This document shows, piece by piece, positions 42,276 through 52,195 of a stretch of DNA of 64,000 nucleotides; the stretch's first letter is position 1; the number at the start of each line of letters is the position of its first letter. This DNA is from Bryobacterales bacterium (GTDB taxonomy: Bacteria; Acidobacteriota; Terriglobia; Bryobacterales; Bryobacteraceae). A program made the position numbers and the translations under genes. The stretch lies in assembly GCA_020851555.1 (NCBI GenBank), contig JADZCM010000017.1:272879-336878 (forward strand), given 5' to 3'. The notes below the pieces were generated by a model. The model searched no databases. It saw only the letters and a program-made list of their open reading frames with translations, and was not told where the DNA came from.

Positions 42276-43049
42276 ATGCACCGAAGAGGTTTTGTGTCTT
42301 TGTCCGCCGCCGCGGGGGCGGCGGCCTCCGCCCTTGCCGCTCCGGGGAAGAACGCCTATTTTCACCTGCGGTACTACTACATGAGGCAAGGCACGCAGCC
42401 GGGCCGCACGCAGAAGTACCTGAGCGATGTCTGGCTTCCCGCGGCCCGGCGGGCGGGACTCGGTCCCCTGGGCTTCTTCAGCCCGGTGTTCGGCGACCGC
42501 AGCCCTTACATTCTGGCTGTGGTCAGCTACGCTTCCCTGGCCGCGATGGAGACGGCCGCGGCTCAACTCGCCGAGGACAAGGAGTTCCTCAAGGCTTCCG
42601 CGGAATTCGACTCCATTCAGGACCCGCCGTACGTGCGGCTGGAGAGCGAGTTGCTGCGCGCCTTTGACGGCTCACCGGTGATGGAGGTCCCGCCCACCGG
42701 CCCCCAGCGGCAGGCGCGCATCTTCGAATTGCGCACGTACGAGTCGCTCAGCGAAACCACCGTGCAGCGCAAAGCCAGGATGTTCGACGACGGGGAGGCG
42801 GACATCTTCCGCCGCCTGGGGATGAACCCGGTGTTTTTCGGCGTGGCGGTATTCGGACGGAACCTGCCCAAGCTCTGCTACATGCTGTCCTACGACGACA
42901 TGGCGGCGCGGGAGAAGCTCTGGCGCGCCTTCGGTTCGGACGCCGAGTGGCAGAAACTCCGGGTTCAGCCGGGTCTCAGCGACGCCGAACTGGTGTCCAA
43001 TATCAGCAATCCGATTCTGCGACCGCTGGCGTTCAGCCCCATCCGCTGA
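42276..43049 (+). CDS. Exported NIPSNAP-family protein
   Basis: 257 residues from the ATG at 42276. A twin-arginine-like signal (MHRRGFVSLSAAAGAAASAL) is followed by two ferredoxin-like NIPSNAP modules: FHLRYYYMRQGTQPGRTQKY in the first half and IFELRTYESLSETTVQRKAR in the second. Such proteins are common in Acidobacteria and are of unknown function. It follows the ILEI gene by 25 bases and may be in the same operon. Its end is 9 bases from the convergent hisC-like remnant. Confidence 0.8.
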   Translation: MHRRGFVSLSAAAGAAASALAAPGKNAYFHLRYYYMRQGTQPGRTQKYLSDVWLPAARRAGLGPLGFFSPVFGDRSPYILAVVSYASLAAMETAAAQLAEDKEFLKASAEFDSIQDPPYVRLESELLRAFDGSPVMEVPPTGPQRQARIFELRTYESLSETTVQRKARMFDDGEADIFRRLGMNPVFFGVAVFGRNLPKLCYMLSYDDMAAREKLWRAFGSDAEWQKLRVQPGLSDAELVSNISNPILRPLAFSPIR

Positions 43050-43058
43050 GGCGGCGGT

Positions 43059-43319
43059 TTATCCCATCGCTTTCTGGAACGCCGTCTTGAAGCGGTTCAT
43101 CTGGTCGGGGGTTCCGATTGTGACGCGCACGTGGGCCGGCAGGCTGGGCCAGGTGCGGCCCACCAGGATCCCCCGGCTCCGAAACGCGGCGCTGATCTCC
43201 CGTCCCGGCCGCCGCACGTCCACCAGGAAGTGGTTCGACACCGAAGGGATGTACCGCACCTTGTTCCTGTCCAGGAAGCTGAATACATCCTCCCGGCCGC
43301 AGGCTATCCGCCGCGGACG
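43059..43319 (-). pseudogene. 3' fragment of a histidinol-phosphate aminotransferase-like gene
   Basis: The frame after the stop of the CDP-alcohol transferase gene reads RRIACGREDVFSFLDRNKVR, YIPSVSNHFLVDVRRPGREI and RTWPSLPAHVRVTIGTPDQM, the C-terminal domain of a HisC-like aminotransferase. The large domain with the Schiff-base lysine is missing. No start codon with a ribosome site is present, and the fragment begins exactly after the stop of the upstream gene (TAG, 43320-43322). A remnant left by a deletion is the likely cause. Confidence 0.7.
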
Positions 43320-43988
43320 CTACCGAGACCGGCCCTGCGCAGCCACGTGCGGCGCCGGTTCCTCCCCGGTCTCCAGCAGGCGGGTCTCCCTCCAGGTGTA
43401 GAGGATCCGGTGAATCACCGTCAGATTCGACAGCAGCGCAATCACCCAGAGCACCTGCGCCATCCGTCCGAACAGCGCTCCGATGATGAGCAGCACCAGC
43501 CGTTCCGGCCGCTCCATGAACCCCACCTTGCACTGGGGTATGGTGCATTCCGCCCGGGCGCGCGTGTAGCTCACCAGAACCGACCCGGTCATGACCACCG
43601 CGGTAAGCACCACGTAGAAGAAGCGGTTGATGGACGCGTAGTACACCAGCAGTCCCATCAGCAGCACCAGGTCGGAATAGCGGTCCAGGACCGAGTCGAA
43701 GAAGCCTCCGAAGTGGGTCACCCGGTTGGTCTCGCGCGCCACGCGGCCGTCCACCATGTCGAACAGCCCGGCGGTTATGATGACTATGCCGGCCGCGACA
43801 AAGCGCCCCGAAGCGAGCAGCGCGGCGGCCGCGCCGTTCACCAGCAGGCCGATGAAGGTCAAGACGTTCGGATGAACACGCGACAGGGCGAGCGCGCGCA
43901 CGATCAGCAGGATTACTCTGTCGCAGGCCGCTCCTATGGCGTGTGTCAGAGTCCAGCGATCCTGGTTGTTCATTGGACGCTTACCCAA
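43320..43988 (-). CDS. CDP-alcohol phosphatidyltransferase
   Basis: 222 residues, membrane-embedded with six helices. The family motif is complete: DMVDGRVARETNRVTHFGGF followed by FDSVLDRYSD, giving D-x2-DG-x2-AR-x8-G-x3-D-x3-D. It joins an alcohol (glycerol phosphate, inositol phosphate or other) to a CDP-diacylglycerol. An ATG at 43973 is an alternative start. The 5' end overlaps the greA stop by eight bases. The last 20 residues (VAAQGRSR) run into the joint with the HisC remnant, so its original C-terminus may have been altered. Confidence 0.86.
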   Translation of the reverse strand: MGKRPMNNQDRWTLTHAIGAACDRVILLIVRALALSRVHPNVLTFIGLLVNGAAAALLASGRFVAAGIVIITAGLFDMVDGRVARETNRVTHFGGFFDSVLDRYSDLVLLMGLLVYYASINRFFYVVLTAVVMTGSVLVSYTRARAECTIPQCKVGFMERPERLVLLIIGALFGRMAQVLWVIALLSNLTVIHRILYTWRETRLLETGEEPAPHVAAQGRSR

Positions 43989-44451
43989 GAGAATCGTGAA
44001 TCGTCGTCAGCTTCACGATCTCCAGTTCTCGAACCCCGCCCGGGATGCTGATCCGCACGAGGTCCCCCAAAGCCTTGCCGAGGAGTCCGCGGCCGATGGG
44101 GGAATTGGTGGAGATCCGTCCCGCGGCCACGTCGGCTTCCTCGCTGGTGACCAGTTTGTAGGTCATTTCCTGGTCCTTGGCGAGGTCCATGACCACCACC
44201 GTCGAACCGAGGCCCACTCTATCCGTGGGCAACTGGGAAAGGTCGACCATGGAGAGGTCCGCCAGCCTCTTCCTCAGTTGGTTCAGGCGGGCGTTGACCA
44301 GGCCCTGACGTTCCTTGGCGGCGTGGTACTCGGCATTCTCGCTGAGGTCGCCGTGCGCCCGGGCCTTGTGGATCTCCTGCGGCAGGTCGATGCGCAGTTC
44401 CCGCTCTAACGCGGCAATTTCATCCTGGAGCTTCTTCTTGATGTCTTCCAT
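43981..44451 (-). CDS. greA: Transcription elongation factor GreA
   Basis: 156 residues. The coiled-coil with the acidic tip is seen in HGDLSENAEYHAAKERQGLV (the DxxExxxY-type tip that enters the RNA polymerase channel), and the C-terminal domain has SEEADVAAGRISTNSPIGRG and LLGKALGD. It stimulates cleavage of stalled transcripts. It is the first gene of the greA - CDP-alcohol transferase pair. Confidence 0.95.
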   Translation of the reverse strand: MEDIKKKLQDEIAALERELRIDLPQEIHKARAHGDLSENAEYHAAKERQGLVNARLNQLRKRLADLSMVDLSQLPTDRVGLGSTVVVMDLAKDQEMTYKLVTSEEADVAAGRISTNSPIGRGLLGKALGDLVRISIPGGVRELEIVKLTTIHDSLG

Positions 44452-44500
44452 CCGGCGGGAGCCGCTCCCAGATGCACATTATAAAGCATTGGGCCGGGTC

Positions 44501-46921
44501 CTAAGGGGCTGAGAATCCAAGTTCTTTGCGTAGTGTCATCACGCGCGCCGGCGAGGAGGCCAGCAGCCGCTCCGGGAACTTGCGGTGCTGGAGCAGGTCG
44601 TCCAGAATGAACTCGGCCCCATGGTAGTTGACGCCCATGCCTGCGAGGTACTGAAGCCGGAGACCCCGGTCATCATTGATCGCAGCGCCTCTCATCCAGG
44701 CTTGCAGGTCCTGCGCCTGTCCTGCGTAGGTCTGGAGGATCGAGGCCGCGGAGGCGAAACGGGCCTCGGCCAGCGACCGGGACACCCGCGCGTAGTCCGC
44801 CCGGGCCAGCCGCGCCTCCAGCGCCTCCACATCAACCCGGGATCCGCCTGCCTGCCCCAGGAGGACCACGTCATAGCCCGGACCATTCATGTGGTTGCTC
44901 CAGATGGTGGCGCCGGGAAAGACCGCCGCGAAAGTCGCCACGGCGCTCTTGACGGTGTCCAGCGTGCTTTCGTAGAGCGGCAGCCACTGTACGGCCACGC
45001 CGCCGGGGTGCAGCCGGCGCTTGCACATTTCGAAATACTCGCGCGTGTAGAGGTTCGCCGCGCCCTTCACCCAGGGGTGTATGGGGTCGGATGTGATGAC
45101 ATCGAATCTGCGCCGGGTCGTGAGAACGTAGTGGCGCGCGTCATCGTAGATTACTTCCGTGCGGGGGTCGTTGAGCACGCCGTGGTTCTCGCCGGCGAAA
45201 TAGCGCGCCACGACCTTCGGCACCAGCGGCTCAAGCTCACAGATGGTGATACTCTCCACTTCCGGGTAGGGCACGAACGAACCGGCTGTAATGCCCGCGC
45301 CGCACCCGACCACCAGAACCGAGCGCGGCCGGGGGTGCAGCAGGGCCGGCAGGTGCCCCAGCATGCGCTCCATGCGCATGTCCTGAAGGTCCGAGGATGC
45401 CTCAACCTTGCCCGCTACGTGGAACTGGACCGCCCCGTGGTGGAGCTTGCTGACCGCCACCGAGGAGTTGATCCCTTCTCCCACGTACAGAGGGTCAGCG
45501 AAACCTCGCATGTTGAGCGAGTGCCGGCCGTAGCCAACCACCTCCCAAGGGATGCCGGGGACGGTCAAAGCCACCGCCGCGGCTGCCGCCATTGCCGTGG
45601 CCGCCGCCAGAAGCCTCGGCCGGAGACCTCTCATCGGCGGCGTCAGCGCAGCCAGCGCCGCAACCGCGGAGAGAACCACAATCACGCCTTGCGACTGCCT
45701 CGTGCCCAAGCCGGGGACCAGCACAAGGCTGAAAGCCAGCGCTCCGGCGATGGCGCCGGCGGTGTTGGCGGCGTAGACCCTCCCGGCCAACCCTCCGGCG
45801 TCCTCTCCCGGAGCGGCGGCCGCGGCCAGCGCCAGCGGGAAACTGGCGCCCCAGAGGCAGGCGGCCGGCAGCACCACCCACAGGCACCGCATGAGGTCCA
45901 ACTGGAACATGTACCAGGGGCCGGGAGCAAGGGAGGTGCTCACGGGCAAATAGGGGAGAGTCGCGGAGATCCCCCACGCGGCCCAGGCGACCGCCCCGAT
46001 CAACAGCGACTGGCACACGCCCAGCGCGAACCGCGGCCTGCGGGAAACACGCGCCACCAGCGAGCCTGTACCGGCGCCCAGCCCGAGGCCCAGCAGAAAG
46101 GCCGCCAGGATGAGCGCGAAGGTGTAAACCGTCGGCCCCAGCATCAACGAGAGCAGCCGGGTCCAGACAACCTCGGCTCCCAGAGCGCCAAGGCCCGAGA
46201 GGCCGATGGACAGGTACACGGAGCCGGCCCCCGGCGCCGCGTGGCGCGCCCGCGCGCCTTCTTCACTGGCGGGCCCCTCCGCGGGCCGGTCTCCCGCAAG
46301 GGCCGACAGCCCCAGGGCGCTCAGGCCCACGGCGAGGTTTACCGCCGCCGCGGCAAAGGTAGCCGTAGCCGTATCGTACAGCCGCAACAGGTAGAATCCG
46401 GAGAACAGACAGCCCAGCACGGCGCCCGCGGTGTTCCCTCCATAGAAGTAGCCGAGCCACGAAACCCCGGCGGGCGTGGTCTTCACCCACCTCGCCATGG
46501 CCGGCAGGGTGGCGCCCATAAGCACCGTGGGAGGGAGCAGGAACAGGCCGCAGACCAATGCGCGGAGCAGCAGTCCGGGCAGGCCGTAGCCGACTGCCGC
46601 CACGTAGAACGCGCCCCCGTAAGGTATCCCGGCCAACACCAGCAGGGCGAAGGCGGCGATCCCCAGCTCAAGAAAGGCGTAAACGCGGAGTGGATGGAGA
46701 CGGCGCGGGACCAGCCTGGGCAGCAGAAGGCTCCCCAGGCACATTCCCCCCATGAAGATCCCAAGCAGGATTCCGAGCGAGACCGCCGAGGAGCCGATCA
46801 CCAGTTCCAGCAACTGGAACCAGACCACTTCGTAGATCAGCGCCGCACAGCCGCTGGCAACGAACAGAAGGAGCAGCAAAGGCAGGAACCCGCCGCGAGC
46901 CGGGCGCTCAGCCTCGCTCAC
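44501..46921 (-). CDS. Fused transporter-like/spermidine synthase-like protein
   Basis: 806 residues. The first half (1-460) contains about 12-14 membrane helices of the MFS/spermidine synthase-type fusion (SGCAALIYEVVWFQLLELVI; GATLPAMARW; YGGNTAGAVLGCLFSG). The last 300 residues hold a Rossmann methyltransferase-like fold (VLVVGCGAGITAGSFV; ITICELEPLVPKVVARYF; DDARHYVLTTRRRFDVITSD). Such fusions are widespread in Acidobacteria and Planctomycetes; the substrate is unknown and the true polyamine reaction is not shown. The start overlaps the stop of the DUF4038 gene by four bases (ATGA). Confidence 0.82.
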   Translation of the reverse strand: MSEAERPARGGFLPLLLLLFVASGCAALIYEVVWFQLLELVIGSSAVSLGILLGIFMGGMCLGSLLLPRLVPRRLHPLRVYAFLELGIAAFALLVLAGIPYGGAFYVAAVGYGLPGLLLRALVCGLFLLPPTVLMGATLPAMARWVKTTPAGVSWLGYFYGGNTAGAVLGCLFSGFYLLRLYDTATATFAAAAVNLAVGLSALGLSALAGDRPAEGPASEEGARARHAAPGAGSVYLSIGLSGLGALGAEVVWTRLLSLMLGPTVYTFALILAAFLLGLGLGAGTGSLVARVSRRPRFALGVCQSLLIGAVAWAAWGISATLPYLPVSTSLAPGPWYMFQLDLMRCLWVVLPAACLWGASFPLALAAAAAPGEDAGGLAGRVYAANTAGAIAGALAFSLVLVPGLGTRQSQGVIVVLSAVAALAALTPPMRGLRPRLLAAATAMAAAAAVALTVPGIPWEVVGYGRHSLNMRGFADPLYVGEGINSSVAVSKLHHGAVQFHVAGKVEASSDLQDMRMERMLGHLPALLHPRPRSVLVVGCGAGITAGSFVPYPEVESITICELEPLVPKVVARYFAGENHGVLNDPRTEVIYDDARHYVLTTRRRFDVITSDPIHPWVKGAANLYTREYFEMCKRRLHPGGVAVQWLPLYESTLDTVKSAVATFAAVFPGATIWSNHMNGPGYDVVLLGQAGGSRVDVEALEARLARADYARVSRSLAEARFASAASILQTYAGQAQDLQAWMRGAAINDDRGLRLQYLAGMGVNYHGAEFILDDLLQHRKFPERLLASSPARVMTLRKELGFSAP

Positions 46922-48579
46922 CGGGAGACTCTCCTTACGTGCAAGAGCCAGTCTTTGTACTGGAGCTGGCCGGGGTAGTCCCCGGGTGGAGAGAACTCCC
47001 GCACTGCGCCGCCGGTGGTGACGCCGGAGCGGCCCGGCTTCCCGTCCGCCGGGTCAAGCCAGGTGAACTCGAAGCTGTCCGACTCGCGAGCCGATCTCAA
47101 ATCCAGCCTTACCCAACCGCCGTAGCGCAAGTAGATAAGGTAACGTTCGCCGGGAACGGCCGCGCAGAAACGGGAAGGGTTGTCCGATACCAACTCCGGG
47201 TGGGGCTCCAGCCGCCACCAGTCGATGGATTTGAGGAATTTCGAGAAGACGCTCATCGAGATCGCGCCCGGGTAATCCAGCGTGTTGGTCTCGAATGACT
47301 TGTCCAAAGGCCAGCTTCCCTGGCTTGACGGCGCCTCCGGCACGTGCGCCCACCAGACGTGCCCTCCACCGTAGCTGTGGCCTGCCGCGCCGCTGAGAAA
47401 CGCCGACCAGATGCCCAGCCGCACATCCATGGCGGTGGGATTCCCCTCGATGAACTCGTACCAGGGCTCAGTCACCACGGTTGGCTTGGCAGGCGAGCGC
47501 GCGTAGTCGGCGGCGATGATGGAGGGGATCATTTCGTTCCTCCACCGGCCGTGCCCCGTCTGGCTCTGGTTGTAGTCGAGCCAGGGCTCGGCGTGAATCG
47601 CTTCGCCCGTGGACCATTGCGGGGCATCCGCGCCGCCGCTCCAGCCGGGAGGCGTCGGATGCGCTCCGATGATCCGGCCGTACGGATCCTCCTGCCGCAC
47701 CATGGCGCCCAGGTCTTTGAAGAACGGCAGCCCGAGGCCGCCGTAGCCGTTCATGTTGTACTCTCCGGCAAGCACCCAGATGACGTTGTGCGCGCCGAGC
47801 CGGTGAACGGCGTAGCGCCACCAGCGGCGCATTTTCGCCTCTCCTACCCGCTGGTTCAACCCCTCCCTGCTCCACCAGGGGTGGATCCAGACGGTAATGC
47901 CGACGGAATTGGCGTAGGAGATCATCTGCTCGACGGCCCGGATCCGTTCCAGGTTGGGCATGTCGTACGTCTTGTCGAGCAGCCCGTCGTTGCCGGCGAA
48001 GAAAATCTGGCCGACGGTGAAGCCCTTGGCCGAGCGGTCGTCAGCGAGCCGCTGAAAGGTCCGGAACTGAATGCCGCGTTTGGACCAGTTCCACCAGGTG
48101 TCGCCCACCCACAGAAAGGGGGCGCCGTCGGAATACTCGAAGTGGCGTCCCGGCCGGCCGCCGCCCTGTGCCACCTTTACGAAACCGCGCCGCGTGGGGT
48201 TGGCGATCTTGTCCGTTTCCTCCCACTCCCGGCAGGAGAATCCGCCTTTCCGCGCGTTCAGCCCGCTGTCCGCCGACACGGTGGACCAGGCCCATTCGCC
48301 CGCGGCGGGCGGAGCGAAACGGATTCGCCAGGTCCGGGCTCCGTCCCAGAAGCCGGCCAGGGTGTAGCGCATACCGCGCGCGGCGCCGCTCTCTCCCGTG
48401 AATACCGCCCGAACCAGCGGCGCGCCCCGGTCCGGCAGTCCTTCCACGTAAGGATTGGAGTAATCGCGCGCGGCCTCAAAGGACAGTTCGACAACCTCCC
48501 AGGGCCGGGCATTCTGCGCGGTGAGAAGCGGCGGCGAACCAAGGACGGCCAGGAACAGAACTGCGAAGATTCTGAACAT
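46918..48579 (-). CDS. Secreted apiosidase-like (DUF4038/DUF5060) glycoside hydrolase
   Basis: 553 residues with a signal peptide ([20 protein letters not shown], cleavage after AQN). The N-terminal DUF5060 sandwich ([40 protein letters not shown]) is followed by the DUF4038 barrel ([61 protein letters not shown]). By analogy with GH140 apiosidase-like enzymes, the Glu in LAGEYN and the Glu in VVTEPW would be the catalytic pair. The substrate is unknown. It is the first gene of a two-gene coupled operon with the transporter-like fusion protein. Confidence 0.82.
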   Translation of the reverse strand: MFRIFAVLFLAVLGSPPLLTAQNARPWEVVELSFEAARDYSNPYVEGLPDRGAPLVRAVFTGESGAARGMRYTLAGFWDGARTWRIRFAPPAAGEWAWSTVSADSGLNARKGGFSCREWEETDKIANPTRRGFVKVAQGGGRPGRHFEYSDGAPFLWVGDTWWNWSKRGIQFRTFQRLADDRSAKGFTVGQIFFAGNDGLLDKTYDMPNLERIRAVEQMISYANSVGITVWIHPWWSREGLNQRVGEAKMRRWWRYAVHRLGAHNVIWVLAGEYNMNGYGGLGLPFFKDLGAMVRQEDPYGRIIGAHPTPPGWSGGADAPQWSTGEAIHAEPWLDYNQSQTGHGRWRNEMIPSIIAADYARSPAKPTVVTEPWYEFIEGNPTAMDVRLGIWSAFLSGAAGHSYGGGHVWWAHVPEAPSSQGSWPLDKSFETNTLDYPGAISMSVFSKFLKSIDWWRLEPHPELVSDNPSRFCAAVPGERYLIYLRYGGWVRLDLRSARESDSFEFTWLDPADGKPGRSGVTTGGAVREFSPPGDYPGQLQYKDWLLHVRRVSR

Positions 48580-48642
48580 CGGCAGCAGACCTCCGGTGGG
48601 ACCAGAAGTCTCAGATTCGAGGCAGCGCTGTCAAGTACGGGC

Positions 48643-48665
48643 CCGGCGCGGACCTCCCGCGCCGG
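48643..48665 (-). terminator. 9-bp stem-loop after rplQ
   Basis: CCGGCGCGG-ACCTC-CCGCGCCGG forms a perfect 9-bp stem with 5-base loop, 38 bases downstream of the rplQ stop. There is no T-run, so if it ends the ribosomal operon it does so weakly or with a factor. Confidence 0.45.
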
Positions 48666-48702
48666 ATGGATAGGATCGGCCGGCCGCCCTGAAAACCCGC
48701 GG

Positions 48703-49152
48703 TCACGCCGCCGGAGGCTCTTCCTCGCGGCCTTCGCGAACCGCCTTCATTCGTTCTTCCTTGCGCTTGGCCCGCTCGGCGGCCCGCTTGACCAACTGGG
48801 AGCCCACCAGCTCGAGCATCGCCTGCTCGGCGCCGTCACCCTGGCGCCAGCCGAGCCGGACAATCCGCGTGTAGCCTCCGGCCCGCTGTCCGAACCGGAC
48901 GCCGAGTTTGTCGAAGAGCTTCTTCACCGAAGCTGGAGTCTCAAGGAAGCGGGCGGCCTGGCGGCGGGCATGCAAGGTGTCGCGCTTGGCCAGGGTGATC
49001 ATCTTGTCCACCAGAGGCTTGGCCGCCTTGGCCTTGGGCACGGTGGTGATGATGCGCTCCTGCTCGATGACGCTCGTGACGAGCCCGCGCAGGAGCGATT
49101 TGCGGGCCGCGGGGTCGCGCTTGAGCTTGAATCCGGCTTTTCTGTGTCTCAT
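48703..49152 (-). CDS. rplQ: Ribosomal protein bL17
   Basis: 149 residues, last gene of the alpha-operon end. The opening [20 protein letters not shown] and [20 protein letters not shown] are L17 signatures. It binds 23S rRNA near the tunnel exit. It is longer than E. coli L17 by a charged tail (about 25 residues). It lies 11 bases after rpoA, as is typical. Confidence 0.96.
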   Translation of the reverse strand: MRHRKAGFKLKRDPAARKSLLRGLVTSVIEQERIITTVPKAKAAKPLVDKMITLAKRDTLHARRQAARFLETPASVKKLFDKLGVRFGQRAGGYTRIVRLGWRQGDGAEQAMLELVGSQLVKRAAERAKRKEERMKAVREGREEEPPAA

Positions 49153-49163
49153 GGGGTGACTCC

Positions 49164-50225
49164 CTATTCCTCGACCGCCTCCGAGTCGGCTTCGTCGCCC
49201 GCCTCGGCAGCGGGAAGTTCCTCCTCCGCCGGGGCTTCCGCCGCGCCAGCCGGCATCACCAATCTGCCCTGGCTGTCGAAGCGCATGCCGAACCCGAGGC
49301 CCAGGCCGCGCAGGAGTTCCTTGATTTCGTTGAGGGACTTACGCCCAAAGTTCTTGGTGCGGAGCATCTCCGCTTCGGTCCTTTGGACCAGGTCGCCGAT
49401 GGTCTGGATGCTGGCGTTCTTCAGGCAATTGTAGGAGCGGACGCTCAGCTCCAGCTCTTCGACCGAGCGGCTCAGAATCTCATTGAGCTTGGGCTCGATG
49501 CCTTCGACGCCCGCCTCGGCCGGCTCGGCTTCCTCTTCGAAGTTGATGAAGATCGCCATATGATCCTTGAGGAGCTTGGCGGCCTGCCCCACGGCGTCCT
49601 GCGGAGAAATGGCGCCGTTCGTCCAAACCTCGAGGGTCAGCTTGTCGAAATCGGTCATCTGGCCCAGACGGGCCGCTTCCACGCTGAAGTTGACCTTGCG
49701 GACGGGCGAGTGCACCGAGTCGATGGGGATGTAGCCGAGCGGCAGATCCTCGTCGAAGTTGCGCTCGGCGGCGACGTAGCCGCGGCCCTTCTTGAGCCGC
49801 ATCTCGATGGACAGTTTGCCGCGCTCGCTCACGGTGGCCACGTGCATGGTCCGGTCCAGAACTTCCACGTCCGCGTCGGTTTCAATCTGGCCGCTGAGCA
49901 CTTCGCCGTGGGCCTCCGCCCGGATCGTCACGGTCTTGGTCCCGTCGCTGGACATCTTGAAAGGGACCTGCTTCAGATTGAGGATGATGTCGGTGGCGTC
50001 CTCGACCACGTCGGGGATGGGGCTGAACTCGTGCGCCACGCCCTCGATGCGGACGGCCGTGATCGCCGCTCCTTCAATGGAACTCAGCAGGATGCGGCGC
50101 AGACTGTTGCCGATGGTGGTTCCGAAGCCCCGCTCAAAGGGTTGCGCCGTGAACATGCCGTAACGGTCCGTCAGCGTCTCCGTATTGGCGACCAGTCTCT
50201 TGGGCTTCTGAAAACCTTTGAACAT
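49164..50225 (-). CDS. rpoA: RNA polymerase alpha subunit
   Basis: 353 residues. The ATG at 50225 is chosen because GGAAGGAG precedes it by nine bases; an in-frame GTG at 50234 would have no spacing. The N-terminal dimerisation domain has [20 protein letters not shown] and [20 protein letters not shown]; the C-terminal domain (about 255-320) has [20 protein letters not shown] and [20 protein letters not shown], which binds UP elements and activators. An extra acidic tail of about 25 residues ([20 protein letters not shown]) ends the protein. Confidence 0.97.
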   Translation of the reverse strand: MFKGFQKPKRLVANTETLTDRYGMFTAQPFERGFGTTIGNSLRRILLSSIEGAAITAVRIEGVAHEFSPIPDVVEDATDIILNLKQVPFKMSSDGTKTVTIRAEAHGEVLSGQIETDADVEVLDRTMHVATVSERGKLSIEMRLKKGRGYVAAERNFDEDLPLGYIPIDSVHSPVRKVNFSVEAARLGQMTDFDKLTLEVWTNGAISPQDAVGQAAKLLKDHMAIFINFEEEAEPAEAGVEGIEPKLNEILSRSVEELELSVRSYNCLKNASIQTIGDLVQRTEAEMLRTKNFGRKSLNEIKELLRGLGLGFGMRFDSQGRLVMPAGAAEAPAEEELPAAEAGDEADSEAVEE

Positions 50226-50310
50226 GCCGTTCACTCCTTCCCTATCGCCTTCCGGCGTGCTCGGCCCGGGTCAGGCCCGGACGCCGCAGCCGCCAGAAGG
50301 CGGACTGCTC

Positions 50311-50943
50311 TTACTTCGAGTACAGTTCCACCACCAACTGCTCGTTCAACTGGATCTGTACCAGTTCCTCGCGCTTGGGATATCCCGTGACGCGTCCCTT
50401 CAGATTCTCCCTGTCCACGTCCAGCCAGTTGGGGCAGGGAGCGTGAGCGGTGGCGTCGCGGGCCGCGAGGATGGATTGGTTCTTCCGGCTCTTCTCCCGC
50501 ACCTCCACCACGTCGTTGAGCTTGACCAGGTAGCTGGGGATGTTGACCTTCCGCCCGTTGACCTGCACGTGGCCGTGCCGCACAATCTGGCGGCACTGGG
50601 CGCGGCTGGTGCCGAGGCCCATCCGGTAGATTACGTTGTCCAACCGGCGCTCCAGCATTCCCAGCAATTGCTCGCCGGTGATGCCCTTCATCTTGCTGGC
50701 CTTCTCGAACAGATTGCGGAACTGCACTTCCAGCAAGCCGTAGGCGCGCCGCGCCTTCTGCTTCTCGCGAAGCTGAAGCCCGTAGCCGGCGATCTTGGGC
50801 CGCCGGTCCTTGCCGTGCTGGCCGGGCGGCACGTTGCGCTTCTCGATGGCGCACTTATCGCTGTGGCATCGCTCTCCCTTCAGGAAGAGCTTCATTCCTT
50901 CGCGCCGGCACAAGCGGCAAACAGCTCCTGTGTATCGCGCCAA
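50311..50943 (-). CDS. rpsD: Ribosomal protein uS4 (zinc-binding form)
   Basis: 210 residues from a TTG start at 50943. The S4 N-terminus (M)[18 protein letters not shown] begins at that codon, and GGAGGAAGG lies a few bases upstream; no ATG fits. Cys at CRLC and CHSDKC form the zinc site of the C+ form. The S4 domain is [20 protein letters not shown] and [20 protein letters not shown]. It starts 16S assembly and often represses its operon. The spacer upstream holds the GTAGGGGC palindrome. Confidence 0.96.
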   Translation of the reverse strand: MARYTGAVCRLCRREGMKLFLKGERCHSDKCAIEKRNVPPGQHGKDRRPKIAGYGLQLREKQKARRAYGLLEVQFRNLFEKASKMKGITGEQLLGMLERRLDNVIYRMGLGTSRAQCRQIVRHGHVQVNGRKVNIPSYLVKLNDVVEVREKSRKNQSILAARDATAHAPCPNWLDVDRENLKGRVTGYPKREELVQIQLNEQLVVELYSK

Positions 50944-50963
50944 AACCTTCCTCCTATCCCGTT

Positions 50964-50987
50964 CGGGCCAGGCGTGCCCGGCCCCTA
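50964..50987 (-). repeat. GTAGGGGC palindrome supplying the rpsK stop
   Basis: Read on the minus strand, GTGTAGGGGCCGGGCACGCC then TGGCCCG contains the rpsK stop TAG (50987-50985) as part of GTAGGGGC, followed by a GC-rich imperfect stem (GGGCC with GGCCC). A similar element stands after tuf. Confidence 0.5.
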
Positions 50988-51392
50988 CACCCTTCTCTTC
51001 TTCGGCGGCCGGCACCCGTTATGGGGCGCCGGCGTCACATCCCGGATGCTCCGCACTTCCAGGCCGGCCGTCGCCAGCGCCCGTATGGCCGACTCCCGCC
51101 CGGCGCCGGGGCCGCTGACGCGGACCTCGACGGAGCGCATGGCGAATTCGCGCACCTTGTTGGCGGCGGTGAGCGAAGCCTGCTGCGCGGCGAAGGGAGT
51201 CCCCTTGCGGGAGCCCCGGAAGCCCAGGGACCCCGCGCTCGACCAGGCGACCACGTTGCCGGCCGGGTCGGCGATGCTGACGATGGTGTTGTTGAAAGTG
51301 GCCTGTATGCAAACCACCCCGGCCGGGACCACCTTCTTTTCCTTCTTCTTGAAAACCTTCTTCTTGCCCGTCTTTGCTGCTGCTTTGGCCAT
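50985..51392 (-). CDS. rpsK: Ribosomal protein uS11
   Basis: 135 residues. A lysine-rich start ([20 protein letters not shown]) is followed by [20 protein letters not shown] and [15 protein letters not shown], the S11 pattern. It sits at the 30S platform. It lies between rpsM and rpsD, the usual place. The stop TAG is part of a GTAGGGGC palindrome. Confidence 0.97.
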   Translation of the reverse strand: MAKAAAKTGKKKVFKKKEKKVVPAGVVCIQATFNNTIVSIADPAGNVVAWSSAGSLGFRGSRKGTPFAAQQASLTAANKVREFAMRSVEVRVSGPGAGRESAIRALATAGLEVRSIRDVTPAPHNGCRPPKKRRV

Positions 51393-51404
51393 AGAGTTGT
51401 CCGG

Positions 51405-51791
51405 TTACGTCTTCGCCGTCGACTTCTTCTTGCCGGCGACTGTTGCACGCCGCGGCCCCTTGCGGGTGCGCGCGTTGGTGTGAGTCCGCTGTCCCCGGAC
51501 CGGCAGGCCGCGGCGGTGCCGCAGTCCCCGGTAGGAACCCATCTCGATGAGCCGCTTCAGGTTCATCGAGATCTCCTTGCGCAGGTCGCCTTCCACCGCG
51601 CCTTCCTCCTCGATGATCTGCCGGATGCGGCTCACCTCTTCCTCGCTGAGGTCCCCCACCTTCTTGTAGAGGTTGACCCCGGCACGATGCAGAATGGAAC
51701 TCGAGCGAGTCCGCCCGATTCCGTAAATATAGGTGAGACCAATCACCGCCCGCTTTTTCACCGGGAGGTCCACGCCCGCGATTCGCGCCAT
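51405..51791 (-). CDS. rpsM: Ribosomal protein uS13
   Basis: 128 residues: [26 protein letters not shown], and [20 protein letters not shown] are S13 signatures, the last contacting tRNA in the P site. It is followed 12 bases later by rpsK and preceded by rpmJ. Confidence 0.97.
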   Translation of the reverse strand: MARIAGVDLPVKKRAVIGLTYIYGIGRTRSSSILHRAGVNLYKKVGDLSEEEVSRIRQIIEEEGAVEGDLRKEISMNLKRLIEMGSYRGLRHRRGLPVRGQRTHTNARTRKGPRRATVAGKKKSTAKT

Positions 51792-51804
51792 AACTCTCCT
51801 CCTG

Positions 51805-51918
51805 CTATCCCTGACGCTGCTTGTGTTTCGGATTGGTGCAGATGACCCGCACCACTCCCTGGCGGCGGACCACCTTGCACTTATCGCACATCTTCTTCAC
51901 CGATGCCCGTACTTTCAT
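51805..51918 (-). CDS. rpmJ: Ribosomal protein bL36
   Basis: 37 residues, [20 protein letters not shown] then [17 protein letters not shown]. The CxxC...C...H zinc pattern is complete. It lies between infA and rpsM, the usual order, with seven bases after infA. Confidence 0.96.
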   Translation of the reverse strand: MKVRASVKKMCDKCKVVRRQGVVRVICTNPKHKQRQG

Positions 51919-51925
51919 GCGGCTG

Positions 51926-52195
51926 TTACCCTTTCCCAAGGAGCTTCACGATCCGGCCGCGCGAGGCGTCGTGCGGTGAAAGCTCCACCAGAATCCTGTC
52001 TCCAACCCGGACACGGACGAAATTCGTCTTCGTCGCGCCGGCCGCATGCGCCACCAGCCGCGAGCGGTTCTCCAACGCCACCCGGCACGCGGCGCTCGGC
52101 AGCAACTCGATCACCTTGCCTTCCACCCGCCTTCGCCCGCGGTCCGGCTCGGCTCCCGCGCCGGCGGATTTGCCCTCACGATCGCGCGGTGTCAT
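51926..52195 (-). CDS. infA: Translation initiation factor IF-1
   Basis: 89 residues from the ATG at 52195, which overlaps the stop of map (ATGA). The OB fold reads [20 protein letters not shown], then a [15 protein letters not shown] segment, and [13 protein letters not shown]-1 signatures. About 20 extra charged residues ([20 protein letters not shown]) precede the fold, longer than the usual 3-8 residue start. IF-1 binds the A site in initiation. Confidence 0.93.
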   Translation of the reverse strand: MTPRDREGKSAGAGAEPDRGRRRVEGKVIELLPSAACRVALENRSRLVAHAAGATKTNFVRVRVGDRILVELSPHDASRGRIVKLLGKG

